From contig NZ_JAASQR010000003.1 of the NCBI RefSeq assembly GCF_011762025.1, positions 186,001 to 250,000 on the forward strand: DNA of 64,000 nucleotides. Direction: 5' to 3'. The number at the start of each line of letters is the position of its first letter. Within the stretch, counting starts at the first letter, position 1. The notes beneath the pieces are model-generated. The model saw nothing but the letters and a program-made list of their open reading frames with translations, was not told where the DNA came from and did no database searches. Below, in pieces: positions 19,951 through 29,201 of this stretch. The translations under genes were made by a program, and so were the position numbers. The DNA is from Sphingobium vermicomposti. GTDB taxonomy: Bacteria > Pseudomonadota > Alphaproteobacteria > Sphingomonadales > Sphingomonadaceae.

Positions 19951-20166
19951 ATGGAAGCGATCCTTTGGGCATTCGTCACAATCGGCGGCCCGATCTTGCT
20001 CGGCGCAGTGCTACTCTTCGTGATCATCAGCAATCGCAGGCACCACAGCCCGGAAGAAATAGCCCGCACCGAAGCCGCCACGCGGGAACTGCATCACCAG
20101 ATGGATGCCGAGGACAAGGCGCTGAACGGCGAAGGTCCGCCGTTGCGGCCTGACACCCGCAAATAA
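19951..20166 (+). CDS. small single-helix membrane protein of unknown function
   Basis: The 71-residue product begins MEAILWAFVTIGGPILLGAVLLFVII, one transmembrane helix at about 4-26. A charged cytoplasmic tail follows with EEIARTEAATRELHHQMDAED, of helical amphipathic character. The ATG at 19951 has GGAGG 5 bases upstream; upstream in-frame ATGs at 19939 and GTG/ATG codons to 19888 lack such a site. I know no named family. It sits between lysC (divergent) and ubiG (37 bases downstream) and could share ubiG's transcript. Confidence 0.65.
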   Translation: MEAILWAFVTIGGPILLGAVLLFVIISNRRHHSPEEIARTEAATRELHHQMDAEDKALNGEGPPLRPDTRK

Positions 20167-20203
20167 CGTGGCGCGGCGTTACGGATATTGGTAGCAAAGG
20201 CGC

Positions 20204-20941
20204 ATGGCGAACATGGCTAATGCGACGATAGACCCGCGCGAGGCAGCGCATTTCGGTGCGATGGCGGCGGACTGGTGGGACCCCAACGGCAGCAGCGCAA
20301 TGCTGCACAAGCTTAATCCGGTGCGGCTCCGCTACATTCGGCAAGCCATTGGCTGGCACTGGCATATGGACGAAAGCGGCTTTCATCCGCTGCTGGGCAA
20401 GCGCGCGCTGGACGTTGGCTGCGGCGCAGGCCTGCTGACCGAACCGCTCGCCCGGCTGGGGGCCGCCGTCACCGCGCTCGACGCGGCGGAGGAGAATATC
20501 GCCGTCGCCCGTCATCATGCTGAAAAGCAGGGCCTTGCGATCGATTACCGAGCGACCCCGGTCGAACAGCTGGACGCGGGCGAGTTCGACCTCATCACAT
20601 CCATGGAAGTGGTGGAACATGTGGCGGACCCAGCCGCATTCGCAGCGGCATTGGCGCAGCGGCTTTCGCGCGAAGGGCTACTCATCATGTCCACGCCCAA
20701 CCGGACCCCGCTGTCCCGCCTGGCCATGATCACGGTGGGCGAATCCATCGGCGGCATTCCCAAGGGGACGCACGACTGGAAGCGCTTCCTGACACCAGAT
20801 GAACTGAGCAAATTGTTGGTCGATGCGGGGCTGGAAGTCACCGACGTCACCGGCCTGTCCTTCGACCCCCGCTATGGCTTCACCCTGTCGCCCAACAAGG
20901 CGATCAACTATCTGCTGACCGCCCGGCATCCACAGGTCTGA
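20204..20941 (+). CDS. ubiG: 3-demethylubiquinol / 2-polyprenyl-6-hydroxyphenol O-methyltransferase
   Basis: UbiG performs both O-methylations of ubiquinone synthesis. The 245-residue protein has the SAM motif DVGCGAGLLTEPLARLG at about 69-85, DAAEENIAVARHHAEKQGLAIDYR after it, and the UbiG-typical TPNRTPLSRLAMITVGESI followed by PKGTHDWKRFLTPDEL. The N-terminal EAAHFGAMAADWWDPNGSSAMLHKLNPVRLRYI is also diagnostic. An alternative ATG lies at 20213. It converges on the CitE-like gene with only 3 bases between the stops. Confidence 0.96.
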   Translation: MANMANATIDPREAAHFGAMAADWWDPNGSSAMLHKLNPVRLRYIRQAIGWHWHMDESGFHPLLGKRALDVGCGAGLLTEPLARLGAAVTALDAAEENIAVARHHAEKQGLAIDYRATPVEQLDAGEFDLITSMEVVEHVADPAAFAAALAQRLSREGLLIMSTPNRTPLSRLAMITVGESIGGIPKGTHDWKRFLTPDELSKLLVDAGLEVTDVTGLSFDPRYGFTLSPNKAINYLLTARHPQV

Positions 20942-20944
20942 TCT

Positions 20945-21760
20945 TCAACCGCCCACCGCTTCGGCCCGGACGATCAGCGCCCTCGCTTCTTCAACGTGCA
21001 TCGATTCGATCATGCGCCCTTCAAACCGTTCCGCCCCGCCGGTCGCCGCGTCGATCAACCGGCGCGCGTCGGCAACCGCCTGTGGGTCTGGACCAAATAC
21101 CTGATTGGCGACCTGCACCTGGCTGGGATGGATCAGCGTCTTGCCGTCAAAGCCCAACGCATGTCCGGCGGCGCATTCTGCCTCGAACCCGGCTTCATCA
21201 TCCAGCCGGTTGAACACGCCGTCGAACACCGCAACCTTGTGCGCGCGAGCGCTCAGGATCACCGACTGCATCGCAAAGGACAGCCCTTCCCGCCCGGCCG
21301 ACGGAGGAATACCCAAATCCTGCCGCAGGTCATTGGTGCCCAGGAATATCCCCGTCGTCCCTTCCGCCGATGCAATGGAGGACGCGGCCAGCACCCCGAC
21401 CGCGCTTTCGATCATGGCGATGACGGGCTTCTGGCAGACGCTGAACACATCCCTTACCTGCCGGACGCATTCCACCTTTGGCAGGACGACATAATCCGCA
21501 CCCGACCGCTTGATCGCGACCATTTCGGCGCCGTGCCACGGCGTTCCTTCGACATTGATGCGGATCGCCGACAGGCAACGCCCGAATCCTTCGTCCACGG
21601 CCTTGATCGCATTGGCCAACGCTTCTTCCTTGCGATCCTTTGGGACAGCATCCTCCAGGTCCAGCATCACCATGTCGCACGGCAGGGTGCGCGCCTTGGC
21701 GATGGCGCGCAGGTTCGACGCGGGCAAATAAAGCAGCGAACGGGCATGGCGCAGCAGCAT
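20945..21760 (-). CDS. HpcH/HpaI-family CoA ester lyase (CitE/malyl-CoA-type)
   Basis: From the ATG at 21760 (AGGAG 7 bases upstream) the protein is 271 residues and begins LLRHARSLLYLPASNLRAIAKA. It is a TIM-barrel metal-dependent lyase with DMVMLDLEDAVPKDRKEEA (acidic metal residues), IRINVEGTPWHGAE, VVLPKVE and GKTLIHPSQVQVANQVF at the C-terminus. Relatives cleave citryl-, malyl- or citramalyl-CoA, and the sequence alone does not fix the substrate. There are no citrate lyase alpha or gamma genes next to it, so it is probably a stand-alone malyl/citramalyl-CoA-type enzyme. It is divergent from the SPFH gene. Confidence 0.88.
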   Translation of the reverse strand: MLLRHARSLLYLPASNLRAIAKARTLPCDMVMLDLEDAVPKDRKEEALANAIKAVDEGFGRCLSAIRINVEGTPWHGAEMVAIKRSGADYVVLPKVECVRQVRDVFSVCQKPVIAMIESAVGVLAASSIASAEGTTGIFLGTNDLRQDLGIPPSAGREGLSFAMQSVILSARAHKVAVFDGVFNRLDDEAGFEAECAAGHALGFDGKTLIHPSQVQVANQVFGPDPQAVADARRLIDAATGGAERFEGRMIESMHVEEARALIVRAEAVGG

Positions 21761-21859
21761 GGTCAGTCTCCTGTTGCGGTCGCAACGACCTTGTAACCTT
21801 TGCCTTTTCCCCACGGCGATTTCACGTCATAGTCAAGCGCTTCTTGGGGGGATGGAAAG

Positions 21860-22837
21860 ATGCTGACGACATTCGCGCTGACGGTGACTCTACTCGTGCT
21901 GTTCTATCTGGCGGTGAGCGTCAAGGTGGTGCGCCAGGGCTATCAATATACCATAGAACGCTTTGGCCGTTTCACCGAAGTGGCCCGGCCCGGCCTCAAT
22001 TTCTATCCCGCCTTCTTCTATGCCGTGGGTCGCAAGATCAACATGATGGAACAGGTGGTCGACATTCCGGGGCAGGAAATCATCACCAAGGACAATGCCA
22101 TGGTGTCGGTCGACGGCGTGGTGTTCTTCCAGGTTCTGGACGCGGCCAAGGCGGCCTATGAAGTGTCGGAACTCTATGTCGCCATCATGCAGCTCGCCAC
22201 GACCAACCTGCGCACCGTCATGGGCTCGATGGACCTCGACGAAACCCTGTCAAAGCGCGACGAAATCAACGCACGCCTGCTGTCGGTGGTGGACCACGCC
22301 ACCAACGCCTGGGGGATCAAGATCACCCGCGTCGAACTAAAGGACATCCGTCCGCCCGCCGACATCGTGAACGCCATGGGCCGTCAGATGAAGGCCGAAC
22401 GTGAAAAGCGCGCGCTGATCCTGGAATCGGAAGGCCTGCGGGCGTCGGAAATCCTGAAGGCCGAAGGCCAGAAGCAGAGCCAGATCCTGGAAGCCGAAGG
22501 CCGCCGCGAAGCCGCCTTCCGCGACGCCGAAGCCCGCGAGCGTGAAGCAGAGGCGGAAGCCAAGGCAACGCAAATGGTGTCCGACGCCATAGCCAGCGGC
22601 AATGCGCAGGCAATCAACTATTTCATCGCGCAAAAATATGTCGAAGCGGTAAGCCAGTTCGCCACCTCCCCCAATGCCAAGACGATCCTCTTCCCGGTCG
22701 AAGCAACCCAGCTCATCGGCACGCTGGGCGGCATCGGCGCGCTGGCAAAGGAAGCGCTGGGCGGTGACGGCGCGCCAACCCCACCCACCCCACCTGCCGC
22801 GCCGCGCCGTGGCCCCTTTGATCGGGGTCAGGCGTGA
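21860..22837 (+). CDS. SPFH/band 7 membrane protein, QmcA-like
   Basis: The protein (325 residues) has an N-terminal membrane helix at about 3-22, followed by the SPFH domain (VVRQGYQYTIERFGRFTEVARPGLNFYPAF to about residue 190). A long charged coiled-coil (about 170-250, rich in E/A/R repeats such as REREAEAEAKA) precedes a Pro-rich tail. This is the stomatin/QmcA type, which forms membrane-microdomain oligomers. The next gene overlaps its stop and encodes NfeD, its usual partner. A GGAAAG ribosome-binding site precedes the ATG. Confidence 0.93.
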   Translation: MLTTFALTVTLLVLFYLAVSVKVVRQGYQYTIERFGRFTEVARPGLNFYPAFFYAVGRKINMMEQVVDIPGQEIITKDNAMVSVDGVVFFQVLDAAKAAYEVSELYVAIMQLATTNLRTVMGSMDLDETLSKRDEINARLLSVVDHATNAWGIKITRVELKDIRPPADIVNAMGRQMKAEREKRALILESEGLRASEILKAEGQKQSQILEAEGRREAAFRDAEAREREAEAEAKATQMVSDAIASGNAQAINYFIAQKYVEAVSQFATSPNAKTILFPVEATQLIGTLGGIGALAKEALGGDGAPTPPTPPAAPRRGPFDRGQA

Positions 22838-23280
22838 TGGACTGGCTCGGCATGCTGGACGATCATTGGGGCTGGCTGGTCTTCGCCGCCCTGCTCGGCG
22901 TCGCTGAAGTGATGATCCCCGGCGTGTTCCTGATCTGGGTCGCGCTGGCGGCGGCGGTGACAGGGCTGATCGCGCTAGCAGTGCCCCTGTCCGTCCCGGT
23001 GCAATTCCTGATCTTCGCAGGGCTGTGCCTCATCGCCGTCTGGGGCGGAAGGCGCTGGTATGCCGCCAATCCCGTGAATTCGCAGGACCCGCTGCTAAAT
23101 GACCGCACCGCCCGCCTGATCGGCGAGGTGATCACCGTGGTGGAAGCAATCGACAATGGCCGGGGACGAGTGAAGGTGGGCGACAGCGTCTGGTCCTGCC
23201 GAGGCCCCGACGCCCCAGCGGGAAGCCGGGTACGCGTCATCGGAGCCGACGCGTCAGTGCTACAGGTGGAATTGGCCTAA
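22837..23280 (+). CDS. NfeD family membrane protein
   Basis: The protein (147 residues) has about three hydrophobic helices between residues 10 and 70 (WGWLVFAALLGVAEVMIPGVFLIWVALAAAVTGLIALAV), then a soluble OB-fold-like domain (LIGEVITVVEAIDNGRGRVKVGDSVWSCRGPDAPAG). That is the NfeD1b short form that accompanies SPFH proteins. The ATG overlaps the SPFH stop by one base; an in-frame GTG lies 3 bases earlier. Co-translation and a joint role in membrane quality control are inferred from the family pairing. An inverted-repeat element follows the stop. Confidence 0.92.
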   Translation: MDWLGMLDDHWGWLVFAALLGVAEVMIPGVFLIWVALAAAVTGLIALAVPLSVPVQFLIFAGLCLIAVWGGRRWYAANPVNSQDPLLNDRTARLIGEVITVVEAIDNGRGRVKVGDSVWSCRGPDAPAGSRVRVIGADASVLQVELA

Positions 23281-23286
23281 GATCAT

Positions 23287-23411
23287 TCCCCTCCCGCAGG
23301 CGGGAGGGGCCGGGGGTGGGCCAGCGCAACATTGGCAATGGTCTTCAAAGGCCAAGTCTGAAGCTCGCTTCGCTCGCCCCCACCCCTAACCCCTCCGGTC
23401 TACGGGAGGGG
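23287..23411. repeat. intergenic long inverted repeat, CCCCTCCCGC type (copy 2)
   Basis: It has the same layout as the element at 18385-18511: a GC hairpin at 23288-23309, an interval with opposed GGGGGTGGG and CCCCCACCCCTA arms, and a second, slightly decayed hairpin (CCCCTCC...GGGAGGGG) at 23390-23411. It lies between the convergent nfeD and fpr genes and probably adds transcript-end structure there. Confidence 0.8.
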
Positions 23412-23451
23412 AATATCTCGGAGTGATCCTCAGCCGACGCGCCCCCAGGAC

Positions 23452-23480
23452 AAAAAAAGGGCCAGCGTCACCGCCAGCCC
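23452..23480 (-). terminator. intrinsic terminator of fpr
   Basis: A 9-bp stem with two G-U pairs (23459-23467 with 23472-23480) and a 4-base loop are followed on the minus strand by seven U (23452-23458). It begins 27 bases after the fpr stop. Confidence 0.88.
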
Positions 23481-23506
23481 CTCTTTTCCAGCACTCCCCG
23501 CGCCGA

Positions 23507-24322
23507 TCAGCCGACGAAGGCACGCTCGATCACATAAGCACCCGGCGCGGCATTGGAGCCTTCGGCAAAGCCCTGCTCCTCGAAGAACGCGCCGAACTGC
23601 TTGATCATCTCCATGCTGCCGCACATCATGATCCGGTCGGTTTCCGGGTTGAACCGGGCCTCCCCCGGAATGCCTTCGAACAGCGTGCCATCCTCAACCA
23701 GCTTGTCGATGCGCACATTGTTGCGGAACGGCTCGCGAGTGACGGTCGGGACATAGTGGAACTGCGTGGCCGCCTGTTCAGACACCAGCGGATCTTCGGC
23801 CAGCTTGCCCGTCAACTCGTCGTGGAAGGCAAGGTCGCTGACGCGGCGCACCGAATGCACAGCGACAACCTGCTCGTAAAATTCATAGACGTCGGGGTCA
23901 CGCGCCAGGCTGAGGAAGGGAGCAAGGCCGGTCCCGGTCGACAGCATGAACAACCGCTTGCCCGGCAGCAGCGCGTCGGTCACCAGCGTGCCAGTCGGCT
24001 TGCGGCCCAGATAAATCTGGTCACCCGGCTCGATCAGCTGCAGCTTCGACGTCAGCGGCCCGTCCTGAACCTTGATCGACAGAAATTCCAGCTCTTCATC
24101 CCAGGCGGGGCTGGCGACCGAATAGGCGCGCAGCAGCGGCTTGCCATTGTCGCCCTGCAGCCCGATCATCACGAATTCGCCCGAACGGAAGCGAAAGCTT
24201 GCCGGGCGGCTGATGCGGAAGCTGAACAGATGCTCGTTCCAATGGCGGACCGACAGCACGGTCTCCACGCTCAGGGCGCCGGTCGGCTCCAGCACCGGCT
24301 TTTCGATCGTCACGTCGCTCAA
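23507..24322 (-). CDS. fpr: ferredoxin/flavodoxin-NADP+ reductase
   Basis: Fpr moves electrons between NADPH and ferredoxin or flavodoxin through FAD, and is used in oxidative-stress defence and biosynthesis. I choose the TTG at 24322 as start because AGGAG sits 8 bases upstream and the product then begins SDVTIEKP, as in relatives. The open frame begins at another TTG at 24346 that places the ribosome-binding site inside the gene. The product is 271 residues. The FAD motif is RAYSVASP, the NADP motif GTGLAPFLS, and MMCGSMEM and a short ERAFVG tail follow, typical of the bacterial subclass. An intrinsic terminator follows. Confidence 0.94.
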   Translation of the reverse strand: MSDVTIEKPVLEPTGALSVETVLSVRHWNEHLFSFRISRPASFRFRSGEFVMIGLQGDNGKPLLRAYSVASPAWDEELEFLSIKVQDGPLTSKLQLIEPGDQIYLGRKPTGTLVTDALLPGKRLFMLSTGTGLAPFLSLARDPDVYEFYEQVVAVHSVRRVSDLAFHDELTGKLAEDPLVSEQAATQFHYVPTVTREPFRNNVRIDKLVEDGTLFEGIPGEARFNPETDRIMMCGSMEMIKQFGAFFEEQGFAEGSNAAPGAYVIERAFVG

Positions 24323-24508
24323 AACCTTTTCTCCTGCCAAATCCAACCCGCCAACGCCCCTTATTGCCGGGCGCTAGTTGCGTGGCTTTCGCAATAAGTG
24401 ATGGCGGCCGAATGCCTCCTTGGCTCCACGAAGGCAAGGTGAAAAAACTTGTGCGTTCGATAGCTGATGATCTTCAGCGCGGCTGGTCGATCAGCCTGCG
24501 GGGGGAGA

Positions 24509-24826
24509 TCAGCCGAACAAACCCTTCGCCAGCCGGCTGAGTTCGTTGAGCGGATTGCCGTCGCCATCACGGTCGAACAGGCCGCCAATCTTGCCCATGA
24601 TCGCCTCTGGCCCACCGAAATGGGCGAACAGCGATTGCAGCCGATCAGCCGAAACGCCATGTTCCGCAGCGGTCGCGGCAAGAGCGGTGATGTCGGTTTC
24701 GCCCGACGCGATCCTGCCGCCGATCTCAGCCATAAGGGCCTGCATCTGCTCAGGCGTCACGCCCAACTGTCCGGCCACCGCCTCCAGCCCGCCAGCACTG
24801 TTCAAAAGATCGTCAAACATGGCCAT
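24509..24826 (-). CDS. small DUF937-like protein
   Basis: The 105-residue protein is wholly helical in character: FDDLLNSAGGLEAVAGQLGVTPEQMQALM, then a second similar helical block, then a C-terminal loop DRDGDGNPLNEL. The paired helices and the DxDGDGNPL motif resemble DUF937/YidB-type proteins, whose role is unknown. The acidic loop resembles an EF-hand calcium loop, but no flanking EF helix pair is complete. It is monocistronic, with pckA 112 bases upstream on the same strand and separated by a terminator. Confidence 0.7.
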   Translation of the reverse strand: MAMFDDLLNSAGGLEAVAGQLGVTPEQMQALMAEIGGRIASGETDITALAATAAEHGVSADRLQSLFAHFGGPEAIMGKIGGLFDRDGDGNPLNELSRLAKGLFG

Positions 24827-24881
24827 CCACCAAATCCCTCAATTTCCCATAACATAGCACCGGTAAAGGGAGACCGGAAGG

Positions 24882-24914
24882 AAAAGAGCCGGCGGGCATG
24901 TCCCACCGGCTCTT
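24882..24914 (-). terminator. intrinsic terminator of pckA
   Basis: A perfect 9-bp stem AAGAGCCGG (24884-24892) / CCGGCTCTT (24906-24914) has a 13-base loop containing a secondary GGG/CCC pair. On the minus strand the U-rich end (UUUUCC) follows. It lies 23 bases after the pckA stop. Confidence 0.8.
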
Positions 24915-24937
24915 CACTGTTCACCATCATTAACTCA

Positions 24938-26533
24938 TCAGGCGGCGGTCAGCGCGGCCTCCCGAACGGACGCATCGACATGCCCCTCAAACTGGGCGAA
25001 ATTGTCGACGAACTGCTTCACCAGCTTGCTCGCGGTCTCGTCATAAGCGGCTTGATCCGCCCAGGTCGCCCGCGGGTCGAGGATGATCGAATCCACGCCG
25101 GGCACCGCGACCGGCACCTGGAAACCGAAATTCGGATCGGTCCTGAACTCGGCATCATGAAGGCTGCCGTCCAGCGCCGCGTTCAGCAGCGCGCGCGTCA
25201 CCTTGATCGGCATGCGCTTGCCCACGCCATATTTGCCGCCGGTCCAGCCGGTATTGACCAGCCAGCAAGTGACGCCGCCCTTGTTGATCCGGTCCTTGAG
25301 CAGATTGCCATAGACCGAAGGATGACGCGGCATGAACGGCGCGCCAAAGCAGGTGGAGAAGGTCGCCGATGGTTCGGTGACACCGATTTCCGTGCCCGCA
25401 ACCCGCGCGGTATAACCGGACAGGAAATGATACATGGCCTGATCGGGCGTCAGCCGGGCAATCGGCGGCAACACGCCATAGGCATCCGCCGTCAGGAAGA
25501 TGATATTCTTGGGCACCGGCCCCAGATTCTTTTCGGACGCATTTGGGATGAAGTCGATCGGATAGGAACCACGGCTGTTTTCGGCCAGGCTATTATCGTC
25601 CAGGTCGATTTCGCGCGTGTCCTCATCGATCACGACATTTTCCAGCACCGTGCCGAATCGCTTGGTCGTGGCAAAGATCTCCGGTTCGGCCTCGGCCGAC
25701 AAGTTGATCATCTTGGCATAGCAGCCGCCTTCGAAGTTGAAGACCGCCGTGTCCGACCATCCATGCTCGTCATCGCCGATCAGGGTGCGGCTGGCGTCCG
25801 CCGACAGGGTCGTCTTGCCCGTGCCCGACAGGCCAAAAAAGACCGCCGTATCGCCATTGGGTCCAATATTGGCCGAACAGTGCATCGGCATCACGCCCTT
25901 GGCAGGCAGCAGGTAGTTCAGGATGCCGAAAACGGACTTCTTCATCTCGCCAGCATAACGGGTGCCGCCGATCAGGATCAGCTTTTCGGTGAAGTTGACC
26001 GCGATCACCGTTTCGCTGCGCGTGCCATGCCGCGCCGGGTCCGCCTGGAAAGTCGGCAGGTCGATGATCGTATATTCGGGGGCAAAGCCCGCCAGCTCGT
26101 CCGCGCCGGGCCGCACCAGCAATGTGCGGATGAACAGATTGTGCCAGGCCAGTTCGTTGATGACGCGGACATTGACGCGATGTTCAGGCTGCGATCCGCC
26201 GAACAGGTCGGCTACGTACAGCTTGTCCTTTTCACCCAGCGCCTTGAAAAAATCGGCCTTCAGCGCGGCGAAATGTTCCGGCGTCATGGGGACATTGGTC
26301 TTGCCCCACCACACAGTGGCTTCGGTTTGCGCATCCTTGACGATGAACTTGTCGTTGGCCGAACGGCCCGTATGCTTGCCGGTCTTGACGACCAGCGGGC
26401 CGTCCTTCGACAAAATGCCTTCGCGATTGGCGATCGCGGCTTCAACCAACGGCGCGGTGCCCAGATTCCAGAACTGCACGGCATTGGTGGTAATGCCCTG
26501 GTGATCCAGGGTGGTAGAGGATTTGGCCTGCAC
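24938..26533 (-). CDS. pckA: phosphoenolpyruvate carboxykinase (ATP)
   Basis: PckA makes PEP from oxaloacetate, the key step of gluconeogenesis from organic acids. The 531-residue protein has the kinase P-loop [13 protein letters not shown] and the metal site region [11 protein letters not shown]. The start is GTG at 26533 with AGGAG 7 bases upstream. It is divergent from chvI-chvG across 312 bases, an arrangement conserved in alphaproteobacteria, where pckA is a ChvI-linked gene. PEP is also the phosphoryl source for PtsP in this window. A terminator closes the transcription unit. Confidence 0.97.
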   Translation of the reverse strand: MQAKSSTTLDHQGITTNAVQFWNLGTAPLVEAAIANREGILSKDGPLVVKTGKHTGRSANDKFIVKDAQTEATVWWGKTNVPMTPEHFAALKADFFKALGEKDKLYVADLFGGSQPEHRVNVRVINELAWHNLFIRTLLVRPGADELAGFAPEYTIIDLPTFQADPARHGTRSETVIAVNFTEKLILIGGTRYAGEMKKSVFGILNYLLPAKGVMPMHCSANIGPNGDTAVFFGLSGTGKTTLSADASRTLIGDDEHGWSDTAVFNFEGGCYAKMINLSAEAEPEIFATTKRFGTVLENVVIDEDTREIDLDDNSLAENSRGSYPIDFIPNASEKNLGPVPKNIIFLTADAYGVLPPIARLTPDQAMYHFLSGYTARVAGTEIGVTEPSATFSTCFGAPFMPRHPSVYGNLLKDRINKGGVTCWLVNTGWTGGKYGVGKRMPIKVTRALLNAALDGSLHDAEFRTDPNFGFQVPVAVPGVDSIILDPRATWADQAAYDETASKLVKQFVDNFAQFEGHVDASVREAALTAA

Positions 26534-26845
26534 GCCTTAACTCCTGATGTCAAAACTTCGGATCGCCAATGTTAGCTATCAGCGACCGATCCGCCCCTAA
26601 AGCGCCACGATCCGTAAGGAGCGGCGGCATTTGCTGCAGACGGTTCGCGGCATAGCCCTAATGCGGCCCGACCGTCAAACCCCTCAAGACCGTCATTCGT
26701 CCCGATCCTGGCTGCTCATGGCGCATAAGTCATGACCTACCCCTTTCTTGCGAGTGAGCCGGGCATCGTCTAACGCTGGGCATGACGCGGGGAAGCGGGC
26801 CTATCCGGCCTGCCGGGATGACAGGCACAATCATTGGGACCAAGC
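26534..26845. other. 312-base non-coding interval between divergent pckA and chvI
   Basis: This interval must hold both promoters and any shared operator. I see no confident sigma-70 pair, no riboswitch fold and no open frame worth reporting. A short hairpin-like GCCTGCCGGG...AGGC lies near 26807. ChvI sites would be expected here from work in other alphaproteobacteria, but I cannot identify one by eye. Confidence 0.5.
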
Positions 26846-27550
26846 ATGAATGCAACCATCGCCCTTGTGGATGATGACAAGAATATCCTGACTTCCGTGT
26901 CCATCGCGTTACAGACCGAAGGGTTTATGACGCGCCTTTATTCCGACCCGGAAGCGGCCCTGAAGGCGCTGGTGGAAAATCCGGCGGACCTTGCCGTGTT
27001 CGACATCAAGATGCCGGGCATGGACGGGCTGGAACTGCTGCGGCGCTTACGCGAAAAAAGCCAGATGCCCGTCATTTTCCTGACGTCCAAGGCGGATGAG
27101 CTGGACGAAGCGCTGGGCCTTGCCATGGGCGCGGACGATTATATCTCCAAACCCTTTTCACAACGCCTGCTGATCGCGCGTATCCGGGCCATTCTGCGAC
27201 GGGCGGAGGTCAGCCGTGCGTCCGAATCCGCGGACGAGCCGGTGTCGGAACCGATCGTGCGCGGCCGGTTGGAAATGGACCCGGCCCGGCATCGGGTGAA
27301 GTGGCTGGGGCAGGATGTGACGCTGACCGTCACCGAATTTCTTATCCTCGAAACGCTGGCCACCCGGCCCGGCGTGGTCAAGAACCGCAACCAGTTGATG
27401 GATGCCGCCTACCAGGATGACGTCTATGTCGACGACCGGACCATCGACAGCCACATCAAGCGGCTCCGCCGCAAATTCCGTGAGGCCGATCCCGAATTCA
27501 ATGCAATCGACACACTCTATGGCGCCGGATACCGTTTCTCAGAAGAATGA
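26846..27550 (+). CDS. chvI: response regulator ChvI (OmpR/PhoB type)
   Basis: The protein (234 residues from the ATG at 26846; a TTG lies 12 bases upstream) has a receiver domain with phosphoacceptor Asp53 in [11 protein letters not shown] and the conserved Thr/Lys at LTSK and ISKPF. The C-terminal winged-helix DNA-binding domain ends [15 protein letters not shown] and [10 protein letters not shown]. It is followed, with a 32-base overlap, by the sensor ChvG. In alphaproteobacteria ChvG/ChvI answers acid and envelope stress and controls central carbon genes. The divergent pckA and the downstream hprK-rapZ-EIIA-ptsH run match that context. Confidence 0.95.
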   Translation: MNATIALVDDDKNILTSVSIALQTEGFMTRLYSDPEAALKALVENPADLAVFDIKMPGMDGLELLRRLREKSQMPVIFLTSKADELDEALGLAMGADDYISKPFSQRLLIARIRAILRRAEVSRASESADEPVSEPIVRGRLEMDPARHRVKWLGQDVTLTVTEFLILETLATRPGVVKNRNQLMDAAYQDDVYVDDRTIDSHIKRLRRKFREADPEFNAIDTLYGAGYRFSEE

Positions 27551-29114
27551 CGGCGGGGGCGACGGGTTGCGCTGGTCCGGGCGGATCAGCCTCACCCCGC
27601 GCATCCTGGCCGTCAACGTCTTTGCCCTGGCATTGCTGGCGGGCGGATTTTTCTATCTGGACAGCTATCGCACCCGGATCGTCGACTCCCGCCTTGAACA
27701 GTCCGCGCGCGAACTCAAACTGCTTGCTCTGGGCATCGAAAATGCTCCGGCAGACCGGCAGAATGCCCTGATCGCCGCCTATGCGCGCCAGACGTCGGAT
27801 CGCGTCCGCCGCTATGGCCCCGACGGCGCCCTGATCGCCGACAGCTTCACCATGGATGCGCCGCGCTATCGCCTGCGCCTGCCAGCCGAAGAGGCATGGA
27901 AACGCCATGTCGCGCGCTTCCTCGACCGGGTCGTGGACCGGGTAGTATCAGCCGACCGCCCCCCCAGTTTCGAAGAACCGGCAGTAGATCGCGCCGACGC
28001 CTGGCCCGAACTGTTGCTGGCGCGCAAGACGGGCAAGCCCCAGGCGATGAACCGCTATGCGCCCGACCGCACGCTCATGATTTCAGCGGCGGCAGGGGTG
28101 AAGGACGGCAGCACCCTGCTTGCCACCGAAAATGCGCGCGACATCACCCGCATCGTCCGGGCCGAACGTCTGCGGCTGGGCATCGTGATCGCCGCCGCCG
28201 TACTGGCATCCGTGCTGCTGTCACTCTTCCTGGCGCGCACCATCGTCCAGCCGCTTCAACGCCTGGCCCGCGCCGCCGTGCGCGTCAGGCTGGGCCGCGC
28301 GCGCGAAGTGACGGTGCCGCGCCTGCCCGAGCGCCGCGACGAAATCGGCATGCTGGCGCGTGCCTTGTCGGACATGAGCCATGCGCTGCGTCAACGCATC
28401 GACGCGACCGACGCCTTCGCCGCCGATGTCAGCCATGAGCTGAAAAATCCCATCGCGTCGCTTCGGTCCGCGCTGGATGCGCTGGATCGCGTCGATCGGC
28501 CAGACCTGCGCGAACAGTTGATGGCAATCGCGCAGGACGATGTGCGCCGCCTCGACCGGCTGGTCACCGACATTGCCGAGGCGTCGCGGATCGACGCCCT
28601 ATTGTCCCGCACCCGGTTCGAACCGATCGACCTTGGCCTGCTGATCGAACGCATGGTCGTCGCCCGTGAAGCGCGCGGCGTGCCACGGGGCATCCGCCTG
28701 GCCTTCGCCCGACCGCGCAAGGACGTCGCCGTCGTGCTGGGCGAAGAACAGCGGCTGATGCGCGTGCTCGACAACCTGATCGACAATGCCATCTCCTTTT
28801 CGCCCGACGGCGGGCTGGTCCAGATCGTGGCGACCGTGGCGGACCATGAGGTGCTGGTCAGCGTGGAGGATGAAGGCCCCGGCGTGCCGGAGGATCAACG
28901 GGAACATGTGTTCCGCCGCTTCCACAGCGTTCGACCGGAAAGCGAAGCCTTCGGCAGGCATTCGGGCCTCGGCCTCGCCATCGCCCGCTCCATCGTGGAA
29001 GGGCATCAGGGCAAGATCGGCATCGCCGACCGGACGGACAATCAAAGCGGCGCCTGCTTCATCCTGCGGCTGCCCATGGGCGTGGAACGCGATCCGGGCA
29101 TTGTATCGGAATAG
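27519..29114 (+). CDS. chvG: sensor histidine kinase ChvG
   Basis: From the ATG at 27519, inside the end of chvI, the protein is 531 residues. It has a membrane helix at about 29-49, a periplasmic sensor domain (about 50-215), a second helix (about 218-238), HAMP, and the dimerisation motif [16 protein letters not shown] with phospho-His306. The ATPase motifs are [15 protein letters not shown] (N box), [20 protein letters not shown] (G1/F) and [18 protein letters not shown] (G2). It is the cognate sensor of ChvI. Upstream in-frame codons back to 27402 lie inside chvI and are not needed. Confidence 0.95.
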   Translation: MAPDTVSQKNDGGGDGLRWSGRISLTPRILAVNVFALALLAGGFFYLDSYRTRIVDSRLEQSARELKLLALGIENAPADRQNALIAAYARQTSDRVRRYGPDGALIADSFTMDAPRYRLRLPAEEAWKRHVARFLDRVVDRVVSADRPPSFEEPAVDRADAWPELLLARKTGKPQAMNRYAPDRTLMISAAAGVKDGSTLLATENARDITRIVRAERLRLGIVIAAAVLASVLLSLFLARTIVQPLQRLARAAVRVRLGRAREVTVPRLPERRDEIGMLARALSDMSHALRQRIDATDAFAADVSHELKNPIASLRSALDALDRVDRPDLREQLMAIAQDDVRRLDRLVTDIAEASRIDALLSRTRFEPIDLGLLIERMVVAREARGVPRGIRLAFARPRKDVAVVLGEEQRLMRVLDNLIDNAISFSPDGGLVQIVATVADHEVLVSVEDEGPGVPEDQREHVFRRFHSVRPESEAFGRHSGLGLAIARSIVEGHQGKIGIADRTDNQSGACFILRLPMGVERDPGIVSE

Positions 29115-29201
29115 GACAGGGTGCAGGGTCGGGACGGCTTACCCTTTTCCATCAAAACGATTCCCACCACCGCCAACAGGGTCTATGAAGGGATGAGCGA
29201 T

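Noticed and set aside
24467..26575. 702-residue open frame opposite pckA
   Set aside because: It mirrors pckA exactly and shows no domain. Long antisense frames are expected when stop codons are rare.
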